A DNA stretch of 64,000 nucleotides from Companilactobacillus kimchii DSM 13961 = JCM 10707 (GTDB lineage Bacteria > Bacillota > Bacilli > Lactobacillales > Lactobacillaceae), in NCBI RefSeq assembly GCF_001435445.1, contig NZ_AZDH01000003.1, positions 136,572 to 200,571 on the forward strand, written 5' to 3'. The notes under the pieces were generated by a model, which saw nothing but the letters and a program-made list of their open reading frames with translations, searched no databases and was not told the origin of the DNA. Both the position numbers and the translations under genes were made by a program. Positions 8,576 to 18,144 of the stretch are shown piece by piece; positions within the stretch are counted from its first letter, which is position 1; each line of letters begins with the position of its first letter.

Positions 8576-9946
8576 ATGGACAATTCAGAGTTTTTTGTAG
8601 GTCTTGATATTGGTACAAATTCAGTAAAAGTAGTGGTTGCTGAATCGTCAGATGACAGATTAAGTGTTGTTGGCGTAGGAAGCGAACGATCACAAGGAGT
8701 TAGCCGTGGCGTTATAGTTGATATTGATAAGGCTGCAGGTGCTATAAAACGGGCTGTTAAGCGGGCCGAAACACAAGCAAATATCACAATTCGTGACGTT
8801 GTAGTCGGTATATCGGCTAATATGTTACAGATTGAAAAATGTCAGGGAATGATAGCAGTTGGTTCCCAATCAAAAGAAATTACTGAAAATGATGTCAGAC
8901 AAGTTATGTTGGCTGCAATGGTTCAAAACTTACCTAGTGAGCGAGAAGTGGTTTCTTTAATTCCTAAACAATTTTCTGTTGATGGGTTCAATAATATTCG
9001 TGACCCTCGCGGAATGATTGGTGTTCGTTTGGAAATGACAGGAATCATATATACTGCACCAAAAACAATTGTACATAATACGAAAAAGGCCATCCAAAAG
9101 GCTGGTCTAAATATTATTCATAAAGTTATTTCTCCGATGGCGTTAAGTCAAGTTGTATTAAACGATGGTGAAAGTGACTTTGGAGCCGTAATTATCGATA
9201 TGGGTGCTGGTCAGACGACTGCTTCAGTTGTTCATGATCATAACCTCAAATTGTCTACAGTTGATTTTGAAGGTGGAGATTATGTCACTCATGATATTTC
9301 GGTAGTTTTGAATACAACAGTAGAAAATGCTAATCAATTAAAACTTTACTATGGTAATGCTTCATCAACTCAAGCATCAACTGAGGAGAATATCAGTGTT
9401 GAAGTGGTTGGTAAGAATGAACCTGAGACAATTTCGGAAGAGTATTTGTCTGAAATCATTGAAGCTCGTTTGGAGCAGATTTTTACAAGGTTACAAGCTC
9501 CGTTAGAGGATGCTGGTGCTTTGTCACTTCCCGGCGGAATTGTATTGACCGGTGGAGTTGCTGCAACGCCTAATGTTGAGGATTTAGCTCGAAAGATTTT
9601 TAATGTTAAAGTAAGAAGTTATGTCCCAACACAAATGGGTATGAGATATCCTTCATATTCATTGGGCTTAGGTCTAGTGACCTATGCTTCTAGGTTAAAT
9701 GATATTGGTGTGATTGCTGATAATGTCGTTAATGGTGCAACTATTGACCGTAATACGCCTCAACAACAACCACAACAAGTTCAGTCACAGCGTCCTGTTC
9801 AAGCCCCTGTTAATCAAACAGTGCAAGAACAACGGCCACAACCACAAACTCAAGAACCTAAAGCTAATGATGATGAGACTTCTAAGCCCGATGAGACTAA
9901 GAAGACGTCGAAGCTGAAGGACTTTTGGAGTAAGTTTTTTGATTAA
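8576..9946 (+). CDS. ftsA: Cell division protein FtsA
   Basis: FtsA is an actin-like ATPase that tethers FtsZ to the membrane. The 456-residue product has the phosphate-1 loop VGLDIGTNSVKV at residues 8-19, the DMGAGQTT phosphate-2 motif near residue 208 and the adenosine motif LTGGVAA near residue 323. After about residue 390 comes a Gln/Pro-rich linker of roughly 50 residues, then KLKDFWSKFFD, the amphipathic membrane-targeting helix. The start has a strong AAGGGAGG ribosome binding site. ftsZ follows after 44 bases. Confidence 0.96.
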   Translation: MDNSEFFVGLDIGTNSVKVVVAESSDDRLSVVGVGSERSQGVSRGVIVDIDKAAGAIKRAVKRAETQANITIRDVVVGISANMLQIEKCQGMIAVGSQSKEITENDVRQVMLAAMVQNLPSEREVVSLIPKQFSVDGFNNIRDPRGMIGVRLEMTGIIYTAPKTIVHNTKKAIQKAGLNIIHKVISPMALSQVVLNDGESDFGAVIIDMGAGQTTASVVHDHNLKLSTVDFEGGDYVTHDISVVLNTTVENANQLKLYYGNASSTQASTEENISVEVVGKNEPETISEEYLSEIIEARLEQIFTRLQAPLEDAGALSLPGGIVLTGGVAATPNVEDLARKIFNVKVRSYVPTQMGMRYPSYSLGLGLVTYASRLNDIGVIADNVVNGATIDRNTPQQQPQQVQSQRPVQAPVNQTVQEQRPQPQTQEPKANDDETSKPDETKKTSKLKDFWSKFFD

Positions 9947-9990
9947 TAAAAATAAATTAAATTCAATTTTGAACTAGGAGGAACTCCTTA

Positions 9991-11244
9991 ATGGAATATA
10001 CTTTAGACTCAACCAATAATAAGGGAGCGGTAATTAAGGTTATCGGTGTCGGTGGCGCTGGTGGTAATGCCGTAAATCGAATGGTCGAAGCAGGAATCAA
10101 AGGTGTTCAATTCATCACTGCTAATACAGACGTTCAAGCACTAGAAAGCTCTAACGCTGAAACCAAAATTCAATTAGGACCTAAACTAACAAGAGGATTA
10201 GGTGCTGGATCAAATCCCGAGGTTGGACAAAAGGCTGCTCAAGAAAGTGAAGAAGCCATTAAAGAGGCCCTTGAAGGTGCCGATATGATTTTTGTTACTG
10301 CCGGAATGGGTGGTGGTACTGGTACTGGTGCTGCTCCAATCGTAGCTAATATTGCTAAAGAAAGTGGTGCTTTGACAGTTGGCGTTGTTACACGTCCATT
10401 TGCCTTTGAAGGTGCAAAGCGTTCTCGTTTTGCTGCTGATGGTATCACAGAGCTTAAAAAAGATGTTGATACGTTAGTTATCATTTCTAATAGCAAATTA
10501 CTTGAGATCGTAGATAAGAAGACACCAATGGGTGAAGCATTTAGTATTGCTGATGATGTTTTACGTCAAGGTGTTCAAAGCATTTCTGATCTAATTACAT
10601 CACCTGGTTTTGTTAACCTTGATTTTGCCGATGTTAAGACTGTTATGTCTGATCAAGGTTCAGCTTTGATGGGTATCGGTACAGCTAACGGCGAAAACAG
10701 AATCACTGAAGCAACTAAGAAGGCTATTTCTTCACCATTACTTGAAGTTTCAATTGATGGTGCTAAACAAGTTCTTCTTAACATTACCGGTGGTCCAGAC
10801 TTGTCATTGTTTGAAGCTCAAGATGCAGCGCAAATTGTTTCCGAACAAGCTACCTCAGATGTTAATATTATCTTTGGTACTTCAATCGATGATACTTTGG
10901 GTGACCAAGTTAAGGTTACTGTAATTGCTACAGGCGTTGAAAGTGAAGATAAGAAGCGTGAACCAGCTAGACGTCCTTTAAATAATCCAAGAGCTGCTTT
11001 TAATAACAACCAAAATAAAGCAACTGATAATAATGCTGATGAACAACCAGCTAAGCCAAAGGAACAAACTAATAACAACGATCCATTGGCTGCTTGGGAT
11101 ATTAATCGTGACGCATCTAAGTCAAAAGATGTTTCTGGTGAAAAAGGAGATTTTGAAATTTTCCAAAAACCTGAAACTATCGATTTAAGTGATGATGACG
11201 ATGATTCAACTCCTCCAATCTTTAAACGTCGTAACAATAAATAA
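9991..11244 (+). CDS. ftsZ: Cell division GTPase FtsZ
   Basis: The tubulin-like protein that builds the cytokinetic ring. The 417-residue product begins with [15 protein letters not shown], has the tubulin signature [10 protein letters not shown] near residue 108 and the T7 loop region NLDFADV near residue 208. A variable Asn/Asp-rich linker starts near residue 320 and the conserved C-terminal peptide STPPIFKRR, which binds FtsA and SepF, ends the protein. The AGGAGG ribosome binding site is strong, in keeping with high expression. Confidence 0.98.
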   Translation: MEYTLDSTNNKGAVIKVIGVGGAGGNAVNRMVEAGIKGVQFITANTDVQALESSNAETKIQLGPKLTRGLGAGSNPEVGQKAAQESEEAIKEALEGADMIFVTAGMGGGTGTGAAPIVANIAKESGALTVGVVTRPFAFEGAKRSRFAADGITELKKDVDTLVIISNSKLLEIVDKKTPMGEAFSIADDVLRQGVQSISDLITSPGFVNLDFADVKTVMSDQGSALMGIGTANGENRITEATKKAISSPLLEVSIDGAKQVLLNITGGPDLSLFEAQDAAQIVSEQATSDVNIIFGTSIDDTLGDQVKVTVIATGVESEDKKREPARRPLNNPRAAFNNNQNKATDNNADEQPAKPKEQTNNNDPLAAWDINRDASKSKDVSGEKGDFEIFQKPETIDLSDDDDDSTPPIFKRRNNK

Positions 11245-11258
11245 AAGGAGATTTTCTT

Positions 11259-11666
11259 ATGGCATTTGAAAAACTAAGCAGTTTTTTTGGAATTAATGAC
11301 GATGAAGACTTTGAAGAAAAACCAGTCGAAACGCCTCAACCTAAAAAAAATTATTCAAACAATGAAAAGGTCGTATCAATGAGTGCAGCAAGTGAGAGTA
11401 GAAGTGCGGTCAATAGTAAGATTGCTATTTATCAACCCAGAGTTTACTCTGACGCAAAGGTTATTGCTAAACAACTTTTGAATAATAAAGCTGTGATTGT
11501 TAATTTTAATAATGTCAATGATGAACAATCAAAGAGAATCGTAGATTTCTTAACTGGTACTATCTTTGCTTTAAATGGCGAGATTAAACGTGTTGGGGAA
11601 AAGATCTTTCTTTGCACACCACCGAAGTTTGAAATCGATGGAAGTATACCAGACATAAACGAATAG
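11259..11666 (+). CDS. sepF: Cell division protein SepF
   Basis: SepF is a membrane-binding partner of FtsZ that forms arcs at the septum of Gram-positive bacteria. The 135-residue product has the short amphipathic N-terminal helix (MAFEKLSSFFGI), an acidic linker, and the conserved globular domain (about residues 52-130) with VIVNFNNV and DFLTGTIFALNG. It lies 14 bases after ftsZ with an AAGGAGAT ribosome binding site, the usual Firmicutes arrangement. Confidence 0.93.
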   Translation: MAFEKLSSFFGINDDEDFEEKPVETPQPKKNYSNNEKVVSMSAASESRSAVNSKIAIYQPRVYSDAKVIAKQLLNNKAVIVNFNNVNDEQSKRIVDFLTGTIFALNGEIKRVGEKIFLCTPPKFEIDGSIPDINE

Positions 11667-11682
11667 TAAGTCGAGGAAAGAT

Positions 11683-11952
11683 ATGGATCGAATTGTAAGT
11701 GGATTACCATTTATCATTAGTTGGGCGTTTGAATTGTATGAATTTATCTTATTCGTATACTGCTTGATGTCATTCGTACCGGCTCTGTATAACTCTGCTT
11801 TTGGAAGATTTGTTGCTTCAATGGTAAATCCATTCTTAAATCTAATCAGAAGAGTCATACCAACGAGTATTGGCCTTTTTGATTTCTCTCCAATAATTGC
11901 CATAATATTAATACGATTATTGCAGAAAGTGATCTTTATGATAATTTTATGA
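11683..11952 (+). CDS. YggT family membrane protein
   Basis: An 89-residue protein with two hydrophobic segments (about residues 9-37 and 60-88) and the family's FNPFLNLIRRVIP-like middle, seen here as NPFLNLIRRVIPT. YggT (YlmG) proteins lie after sepF in Firmicutes and affect nucleoid and septum organisation in other bacteria and chloroplasts; the biochemical role is unsettled. Its TGA stop overlaps the ATG of the next gene. Confidence 0.9.
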   Translation: MDRIVSGLPFIISWAFELYEFILFVYCLMSFVPALYNSAFGRFVASMVNPFLNLIRRVIPTSIGLFDFSPIIAIILIRLLQKVIFMIIL

Positions 11953-12746
11953 TGGAAGATAAAAAGGGAGTCATGGGTGGAGGCTATTTTAGGCCTGAAG
12001 AAAAGCCGTTCATTGATAAAATGAGCGACCTTTTACTGAAGGCTCAAACGATGTATACTCCACAATTGACGGATTTTTTAAATTTAAGAGAGCAAACAAT
12101 TTTAAACAATCTGATTAATAAGTATGATGATTTATTTGTACATTATTTTGGTGGATATGATAATGCTGAAAGGGTCAGGGGAATAATTGCTCCTGACTAT
12201 TTTGTACCTAAGGATTCGGATTACGATGTTTCTATGTACGAAATTCGTTATCCAGAGAAATTTGCTAATTTACATCACGGACAGATTCTTGGATCTTTAA
12301 CTGGTTCAGGAATTGATCGTGATCGCTTCGGTGATATTATTACCGACGGTGAGAACTGGCAATTTTTTGTTTTCAAGTCAATGAGTGATTATATTGAGGA
12401 ACAAGTTAAGAAAATCGGTCCTTTCAAAGTACATTTGATGGAAAAAGATTTTCAGGATTTGTTATTACCCAAAGATGAATCAACCGACGAGACAATTAAT
12501 GTTCAATCATTACGTTTGGACACGATTATCGCTACTGTTTACGATTTATCTCGACAAAATGCTAAAGCGTTAGTAGATCATGGGAAAGTTCAAATAAATT
12601 GGGCTGTTAATAAGAATGCTAGTTCATTTATTACAATAACTGATACACTTAGTGTAAGAGGTTTTGGTAGAATAAGAATTAACGACATTATGGGACGATC
12701 TAAGAATAATAAATATATTCTGTTCGTAAATGTTATTAAGAAATAA
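11949..12746 (+). CDS. ylmH: S4-domain RNA-binding protein YlmH
   Basis: A 265-residue protein with the C-terminal S4 RNA-binding domain (from about residue 185: LRLDTIIATVYDLSRQNA) after a YlmH-specific N-terminal part beginning YFRPEEKPFIDKM. Homologues act on stalled ribosomes and tRNA-bearing 50S subunits. ATG at 11949 overlaps the yggT stop; the leader MMEDKKGVMGGG is poorly conserved, and ATG at 11973 is another option, but its AAGGGAG lies only about 2 bases away, too close. Start confidence is therefore moderate, identity high. Confidence 0.9.
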   Translation: MMEDKKGVMGGGYFRPEEKPFIDKMSDLLLKAQTMYTPQLTDFLNLREQTILNNLINKYDDLFVHYFGGYDNAERVRGIIAPDYFVPKDSDYDVSMYEIRYPEKFANLHHGQILGSLTGSGIDRDRFGDIITDGENWQFFVFKSMSDYIEEQVKKIGPFKVHLMEKDFQDLLLPKDESTDETINVQSLRLDTIIATVYDLSRQNAKALVDHGKVQINWAVNKNASSFITITDTLSVRGFGRIRINDIMGRSKNNKYILFVNVIKK

Positions 12747-12761
12747 TAGGGGCGTGAAGTT

Positions 12762-13499
12762 ATGGTATTGTCACCAGTAGAAATACAGGATAAAGAATTT
12801 GATAGTAAATTTAGAGGCTATGACCGCGACCAAGTGAATGACTTTCTGAAACAAGCAGCTCAAGATTATAATTTGGCATTACAAAAGAATGCTGAACTAG
12901 AGAAACAACTCAAAGATACTACTGACCAATTGAAATATTTCACTGATATGAAGGATGCTTTGAATCAATCCATTTTGGTTGCTCAAGAAGCAGCTGAAAA
13001 GGTGAAGTCTGAATCAGAACAGGAAGCACAGATTATTGTTGAAGAGTCTCAGAAAAAGGCTCGTGATTTACTAAATCAATCAACTGATAAGTCTAATCGA
13101 ATTTTGCAGGATGCGTCTGATCGTGCCCGCCAGGTCACAATTGAGACTGATAATTTGAAGAAATCAGTTAATTCATTCCGTCAAGGTCTTCAAGGAATGC
13201 TTAAGCAACAGCTTGATATGGTTGAAAATCCTGAGTGGTCTAAGCTTAATGACAGTACATCTACTGAAAAGTTAAAACGAGAAATTGGTGATCAAGCCAA
13301 TGGTACTACTCAAGATTATCAATCTAATGTACAAAATAATGAAAATATGCAAGATCAGGTTTCAAACTCAGATCAAATGAATTATAATGATAATATTCAG
13401 GATAACCAGCCAGACGAATCTTATACGATTAATCATCAACAAAATGAACCTACGTTCAATTTTCAAGATGACTCTGATGGTGATTCGAAGGAAAATTAA
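12762..13499 (+). CDS. divIVA: Cell division/polarity protein DivIVA
   Basis: DivIVA is a coiled-coil scaffold that recognises curved membrane at poles and septa. The 245-residue product opens with the lipid-binding domain (LSPVEIQDKEFDSKFRGYDRDQVNDFL), then a long coiled coil to about residue 150. The tail after residue 165 is unusually rich in Asn, Gln and Asp and is probably disordered. It closes the dcw cluster; the ileS leader starts directly behind it with no terminator visible between them. Confidence 0.94.
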   Translation: MVLSPVEIQDKEFDSKFRGYDRDQVNDFLKQAAQDYNLALQKNAELEKQLKDTTDQLKYFTDMKDALNQSILVAQEAAEKVKSESEQEAQIIVEESQKKARDLLNQSTDKSNRILQDASDRARQVTIETDNLKKSVNSFRQGLQGMLKQQLDMVENPEWSKLNDSTSTEKLKREIGDQANGTTQDYQSNVQNNENMQDQVSNSDQMNYNDNIQDNQPDESYTINHQQNEPTFNFQDDSDGDSKEN

Positions 13500-13519
13500 G
13501 AGAATAAGTGCTTAAAGTA

Positions 13520-13657
13520 AATTTTTTCAGCGAGCTAACAAATGGTGTGAGGTTAGTAAAAATTCTTTAGGTATATCGGCTCTTAAAAAACCGTATATTA
13601 ATTTACCAATAGGTGGTATAGCGAGAACTCGTCCTAGAATTGGATGGGTTCTTTTTA
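13520..13657 (+). promoter_or_regulatory. T-box riboswitch of ileS (tRNA-Ile specific)
   Basis: The leader has Stem I with the GCTAAC/GTTAG pairing around a GGTG-containing apical part, a probable specifier codon ATC at 13575-13577, and the T-box AGGTGGTATAGCG at 13611-13623. The TGGT within it can pair with the uncharged tRNA 3' end (discriminator A). An 11-bp perfect terminator stem, AGAACTCGTCC (13624-13634) with GGATGGGTTCT (13642-13652), runs into TTTTTATTTTT. Uncharged tRNA-Ile should stabilise the antiterminator and turn ileS on. The T-box departs from the common GGTACCGCG form. Confidence 0.85.
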
Positions 13658-13677
13658 TTTTTAGAAGGGGTGAAAGA

Positions 13678-16455
13678 ATGCGAGTAAAAGATACTCTTAA
13701 CTTAGGTAAAACTAAGTTCCCAATGCGTGGTAATTTGCCAAACAAGGAAGCTGAATGGCAAAAAGCTTGGGAAGAAAACAAACTTTATGAAAAACGACAA
13801 AAATTAAATGAAGGTAAACCAACTTTTGAATTATTAGATGGCCCTCCATTTGCTAATGGTGATATCCATATGGGACATTCACTAAATAAGGTTTCAAAGG
13901 ATATTATCGTTCGTTACAAATCAATGGACGGATTCCGTTCACCTTATGTTCCTGGTTGGGATACTCATGGTCTTCCAATTGAACAACAAATGGCCAAAAA
14001 AGGTGTTAAACGTAAGGAAATGAGCATGTCCGAATATCGTAAATTATGTTACGAATTTGCTCAAGGTGAAATCAAGAAACAAATGGCTGGTTTCAAACGT
14101 TTAGGTATTTCAGCTGATTGGGATCATCCATATATTACTTATCAACCTGAATTTGAAAAGGCTGAATTAGAAATTTTTGGTGAAATGGTTGATAAAGGTT
14201 ACATTTATCGTGGTAAAAAACCTGTTTATTGGTCACCATCATCTGAATCAACTCTAGCTGAAGCTGAAGTTGAATATAAAGATATCAAATCACCATCAAT
14301 CTTTGTTGCTTTCAAAGTACGTGATGGTAAAGGTGTAGTTGACAGTGATGCTTCATTCATTATCTGGACAACAACTCCATGGACAATTCCATCTAACGAA
14401 GCTATCTGTGTAAATCCTAAATTTATTTATGCAGAAGTTAATGCTGATGGTAAGAAGTACGTTGTTGCTCAAGAAAGAATTCAATTCGTTCAAGAACAAC
14501 TTGGCTGGGAAAATGTTGAAATTCTTAAGACATTTAAGGGTGCTGAACTTGAAGGTTTAACGGCTACACATCCATTCTATGACCGTGAATCAGAATTGAT
14601 TCTTGGATTCCACGTTACACTTGATGATGGTACTGGTTTAGTTCATACAGCTCCTGGATTTGGTGCTGATGACTTTGTCGTTGGTATGAAGTACAAGTTG
14701 CCTGTCTTCTCACCAATTGATGCACAAGGTCGTTTCACAGATGAAGTACCAGAATATGAAGGTGTCTTCTATAATGACGCTAACAAGATGATTACTGAAC
14801 GTATGAAGGAAAATGGTTCACTATTGAAATTAAGTTTCTTCACCCACAGTTATCCTCATGACTGGCGTACAAAGAAACCTGTTATTTTCCGTGCTACACC
14901 ACAATGGTTCGCTTCAATTGATAAGTTTAGACAACAAATCCTTGATGAAATCGAAAAAATCGACTTCAAACCTGCATGGGGTAAAACACGTCTTTACAAC
15001 ATGATCCGTGATCGTGGTGATTGGGTAATTTCTAGACAACGTGCCTGGGGTGTCCCACTACCAATTTTCTATGCGGAAAATGGTGACCCAATCATGACCA
15101 AAGAAACTGTTGACCATGTAGCTGATCTTGTTGGTAAGTATGGTTCTAACGTTTGGTTTGAAAAGGACGCTAAAGACCTACTTCCAGAAGGTTATACTAA
15201 TCCAGGTAGTCCAAATGGTAAGTTTACTAAGGAAACTGATATTTTGGATGTTTGGTTTGACTCTGGGACAGTTCATTCAGGTGTTGCTAAGACACGTGAT
15301 AACTTAACATTCCCAGCTGACTTAATTCTTGAAGGTTCTGATCAATATCGTGGTTGGTTCAATTCAATGCTAGTTACTTCTGTAGCTGCTTATGGTGTTG
15401 CACCATATAAGTCTGTTATGTCACAAGGTTTCACTTTGGATAAAAAGGGCGTTAAGATGAGTAAATCACTTGGAAATGTTATTTCACCAAGTGATATCGA
15501 AAGACAATTCGGTGCCGAAATCATCCGTCTTTGGGTTGCTTCAGTTGACTCAAGTTCTGATGTTTCTGTTTCAGTTGACTCATTTAAACAAGTTTCTGAA
15601 ACATATCGTAAGATCAGAAATACTATCAGATTCATGTTAGCTAACACAACTGACTTTGATCCAAAGACTAATGCTGTTGCATATAGTGATCTTCGTCCAG
15701 AAGACAAATATATTAAGGTTAAGTTGAATGACTTAGTTAAGAATGTTCTAGCAGATTATGACAAATATGACTTTGCTGATGTTGAGAAATCAATTGTTAG
15801 TTTTATCGTTAATGAAATGTCAACATTCTACTTAGACTTTGCCAAGGATGTTGTTTATATTGATGCTGAGGATTCACATGCTCGTCGTTCAATGCAAACC
15901 GTTATCTATGACGTAGTTGTTAAATTAGCTAAGATGTTGACACCAATCTTGCCACATACTATGGAGCAAGTTTGGGAATACCTTAAAGAACCAGAAGAGT
16001 ACGTTCAATTAGCAGAAATGCCAGAGGTTGAAGATATTTCTGATCAAGCTGAAATCGAAAGTGATTGGACAACATTTATGGACTTTAGAGACAACGTCTT
16101 GAAGTCACTAGAAGTTGCTCGTGCTGATAAGATGATTGGTAAATCACTTGAGGCTAAGGTAACCGTTCATCCAAGTGCCGACTTGAAGGCCGTTCTTGAC
16201 AAGATTGATAGTAACTTTGGTCAACTATTGATTGTTTCTCAATTTGAACTTTCAGACCAAGAATTAGCCAATGCTGATAAGTATGAACTTGCCGATGTCT
16301 TAGTTGAAAAAGCTCAAGGAGACGTTTGTCAAAGATGTCGTATGATCAAGACTGACGTTGGTAGTGATAGTAATTATCCAACATTCTGTGCTAGATGTGC
16401 TAAGATTGTTGCTGAAGAGTATCCAGAAACAAAGACTGAGGGCTTTGATGATTAG
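13678..16455 (+). CDS. ileS: Isoleucyl-tRNA synthetase
   Basis: A class I aminoacyl-tRNA synthetase charging tRNA-Ile, with editing of valine. The 925-residue protein has the HIGH-like motif HMGH near residue 64, the editing (CP1) domain in the middle ([12 protein letters not shown] near residue 240), KMSKS at about residue 595 and a C-terminal zinc-binding part CQRCR...CARC. Length is normal for the bacterial type 1 enzyme. Codon choice is that of a well-expressed gene (GAA, GGT, CCA). The AGAAGGGG ribosome binding site follows the T-box terminator. Confidence 0.98.
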   Translation: MRVKDTLNLGKTKFPMRGNLPNKEAEWQKAWEENKLYEKRQKLNEGKPTFELLDGPPFANGDIHMGHSLNKVSKDIIVRYKSMDGFRSPYVPGWDTHGLPIEQQMAKKGVKRKEMSMSEYRKLCYEFAQGEIKKQMAGFKRLGISADWDHPYITYQPEFEKAELEIFGEMVDKGYIYRGKKPVYWSPSSESTLAEAEVEYKDIKSPSIFVAFKVRDGKGVVDSDASFIIWTTTPWTIPSNEAICVNPKFIYAEVNADGKKYVVAQERIQFVQEQLGWENVEILKTFKGAELEGLTATHPFYDRESELILGFHVTLDDGTGLVHTAPGFGADDFVVGMKYKLPVFSPIDAQGRFTDEVPEYEGVFYNDANKMITERMKENGSLLKLSFFTHSYPHDWRTKKPVIFRATPQWFASIDKFRQQILDEIEKIDFKPAWGKTRLYNMIRDRGDWVISRQRAWGVPLPIFYAENGDPIMTKETVDHVADLVGKYGSNVWFEKDAKDLLPEGYTNPGSPNGKFTKETDILDVWFDSGTVHSGVAKTRDNLTFPADLILEGSDQYRGWFNSMLVTSVAAYGVAPYKSVMSQGFTLDKKGVKMSKSLGNVISPSDIERQFGAEIIRLWVASVDSSSDVSVSVDSFKQVSETYRKIRNTIRFMLANTTDFDPKTNAVAYSDLRPEDKYIKVKLNDLVKNVLADYDKYDFADVEKSIVSFIVNEMSTFYLDFAKDVVYIDAEDSHARRSMQTVIYDVVVKLAKMLTPILPHTMEQVWEYLKEPEEYVQLAEMPEVEDISDQAEIESDWTTFMDFRDNVLKSLEVARADKMIGKSLEAKVTVHPSADLKAVLDKIDSNFGQLLIVSQFELSDQELANADKYELADVLVEKAQGDVCQRCRMIKTDVGSDSNYPTFCARCAKIVAEEYPETKTEGFDD

Positions 16456-16467
16456 GAATGGTAAATA

Positions 16468-16683
16468 ATGTTCACAGGAAAAATAGTAAGGTTCAATAAG
16501 GACCGTGGCTTCGGCTTTATAAATAATGGAGAAGAAGATATTTTCTTCTTTGCAGACTCAATTCTTAATCGTGAAGACTTTTATATTGAAAAAGGTCTCG
16601 ACGTTACCTTTGAGATTGCACCTGGTTATAAAGGACCACAAGCCGTTAATATTAATATCAAAAAAGAAGAAAGCGCTGAATAG
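16468..16683 (+). CDS. Cold-shock-domain protein
   Basis: A 71-residue nucleic-acid-binding OB-fold protein. The RNP1 motif is clear (DRGFGFI, residues 13-19), but RNP2 reads DIFFF where classic CspA proteins have DVFVH, and the N-terminal KWFN is VRFN. It is thus a diverged member, not a standard major cold-shock protein. It lies 12 bases after ileS and ends in its own terminator, so it may be co-transcribed with ileS. Its RNA targets cannot be predicted. Confidence 0.85.
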   Translation: MFTGKIVRFNKDRGFGFINNGEEDIFFFADSILNREDFYIEKGLDVTFEIAPGYKGPQAVNINIKKEESAE

Positions 16684-16695
16684 TGCTTTCTTTTT
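16667..16695 (+). terminator. Intrinsic terminator after the cold-shock gene
   Basis: GAAAGCGC (16669-16676) pairs with GTGCTTTC (16683-16690) and is followed by TTTTT. The stem overlaps the stop codon of the cold-shock-domain gene. Confidence 0.8.
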
Positions 16696-16722
16696 CTTTG
16701 AAAAGAAAATAGGAGAAGAAAT

Positions 16723-18144
16723 ATGGACGAACAAGCAAATCCAAGAAGATGGATGATTTTGATCTCAGTTGGTATTTTTACTTTGATGGCAACGCTCGAC
16801 GGTTCAATTGTAAATATTGCTTTGCCAGTTATTAGTAAGAATTTGAATATTGAGATGAATATGGCTGAGTGGGTTGTTTCTATTTATTTAGTCACAATTT
16901 GTATTTTCTTGTTGATGTTTGGGAAAATTGCTGATTCAATCGGTAAAATAAAAGTATTCAAAATTGGTTCAGTGATGTTTATTATTGGTTCTATTGTTTG
17001 TGGATTAAGCAATAATTTAGTGATGTTATTAGTAGGTAGAGTAGTCCAAGCTACCGGTGCTTCAATGGCTATGGCAACTAATAACGGCATTATTACCGAA
17101 ACGTTTCCCTTGCGAGAGCGTGGTTATGCTCTAGGTTACATTGGTTCATTTGTTTCTATTGGAGCAATTGCTGGGCCAGGAATCGGTGGGTTGATCTTGG
17201 GTCATTTCCATTGGAGTTATATTTTTTGGATCAATATTCCAATTGGTTTGGTAGCTTTGATCTTGGGCTATGTTAATTTGCCCAAGTCGGAAAAAACTAA
17301 TCCTGTTAAATTTGATAAAACTGGGTTTGCAGCATACTTTGTAACGCTATTGCTTTTCTTTGGGGCCATCTTTATTGGTCAGTCAGTTGGATTCACCAAT
17401 CCTTATATTATTGTTGCCTTTATAGCTGCAATAATTTTCTTCGGCGTATTCTTAACAATTGAGAAAAAAGTTGCTAATCCGATGATTGAATTAAGAATTT
17501 TTCGTAACCATAATTTCACATTGGGACTAGTAGCAGGTTTCTTTATCTTTGTTACTAATTTCTTCTTTAACGTGATTTCACCATTTTATTTGGAAAATGC
17601 TTTAGGAATTGCTGCGTCTACTGCAGGTTATATCTTGATGGCTTTTCCACTAGTACAGGTTGTAGTTGCGCCTATTTCTGGTAAAATATCAGCAAAGGTT
17701 AATCCAATTGTTTTAACAATTGTTGGACTAGTCGTGATTGAATTAGCTCAATTGGGATATTTAGCTTTTAATCTGAAGACGGAAATTTGGTTTATCTTAT
17801 TATGTATTGGGTTAAATGGTTTGGGTAATGGTTTATTCCAGGCACCCAATAATACAATGATTATGAGTTCAGTTGAGACTAAAGATTTAGGAATTGCTGG
17901 TGGTTTGAATGCCTTATCACGTAATTTAGGTATGATAATTGGAGTCTCAGTTTCCACAACAGTCCTATTTTTATCAATGAGTAAGTTCTACGGCAAATCA
18001 GTCACTACTTACATTGAGGGTAGACCAGATATTTTTATTGATGGGATGCGTGTTACAATGTCATTTGCAGTAGTTATTTGTTTAATTGCAATTGTGATGT
18101 CAGTCGTAAGATTAATAAAGTCAGGAAGGTCAAGTAATGAGTAA
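16723..18144 (+). CDS. MFS transporter, DHA2 (EmrB/QacA) type
   Basis: A 473-residue integral membrane protein with about 14 hydrophobic segments. LDGSIVNIALP in the first helix is the signature of 14-TM drug:H+ antiporters, and GRVVQATGASM and GPGIGGLILG (motif C, near residues 147-156) are typical of exporters. The substrate cannot be read from the sequence. It starts after a terminator with an AGGAGAAG ribosome binding site, and its end overlaps nudF by 8 bases, so the two are co-translated although no metabolic link is evident. Confidence 0.9.
   Translation: MDEQANPRRWMILISVGIFTLMATLDGSIVNIALPVISKNLNIEMNMAEWVVSIYLVTICIFLLMFGKIADSIGKIKVFKIGSVMFIIGSIVCGLSNNLVMLLVGRVVQATGASMAMATNNGIITETFPLRERGYALGYIGSFVSIGAIAGPGIGGLILGHFHWSYIFWINIPIGLVALILGYVNLPKSEKTNPVKFDKTGFAAYFVTLLLFFGAIFIGQSVGFTNPYIIVAFIAAIIFFGVFLTIEKKVANPMIELRIFRNHNFTLGLVAGFFIFVTNFFFNVISPFYLENALGIAASTAGYILMAFPLVQVVVAPISGKISAKVNPIVLTIVGLVVIELAQLGYLAFNLKTEIWFILLCIGLNGLGNGLFQAPNNTMIMSSVETKDLGIAGGLNALSRNLGMIIGVSVSTTVLFLSMSKFYGKSVTTYIEGRPDIFIDGMRVTMSFAVVICLIAIVMSVVRLIKSGRSSNE

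Noticed and set aside
8401-8787. 128-codon minus-strand open frame across the divIB end and ftsA start
   Set aside because: It is antisense to two well-supported genes, contains the ftsA promoter gap and has no Shine-Dalgarno; Ser/Thr/Leu-rich shadow composition.
10818-11237. 139-codon minus-strand open frame within ftsZ
   Set aside because: Shadow of the ftsZ linker codons; no ribosome binding site and a low-complexity Ser/Leu product.
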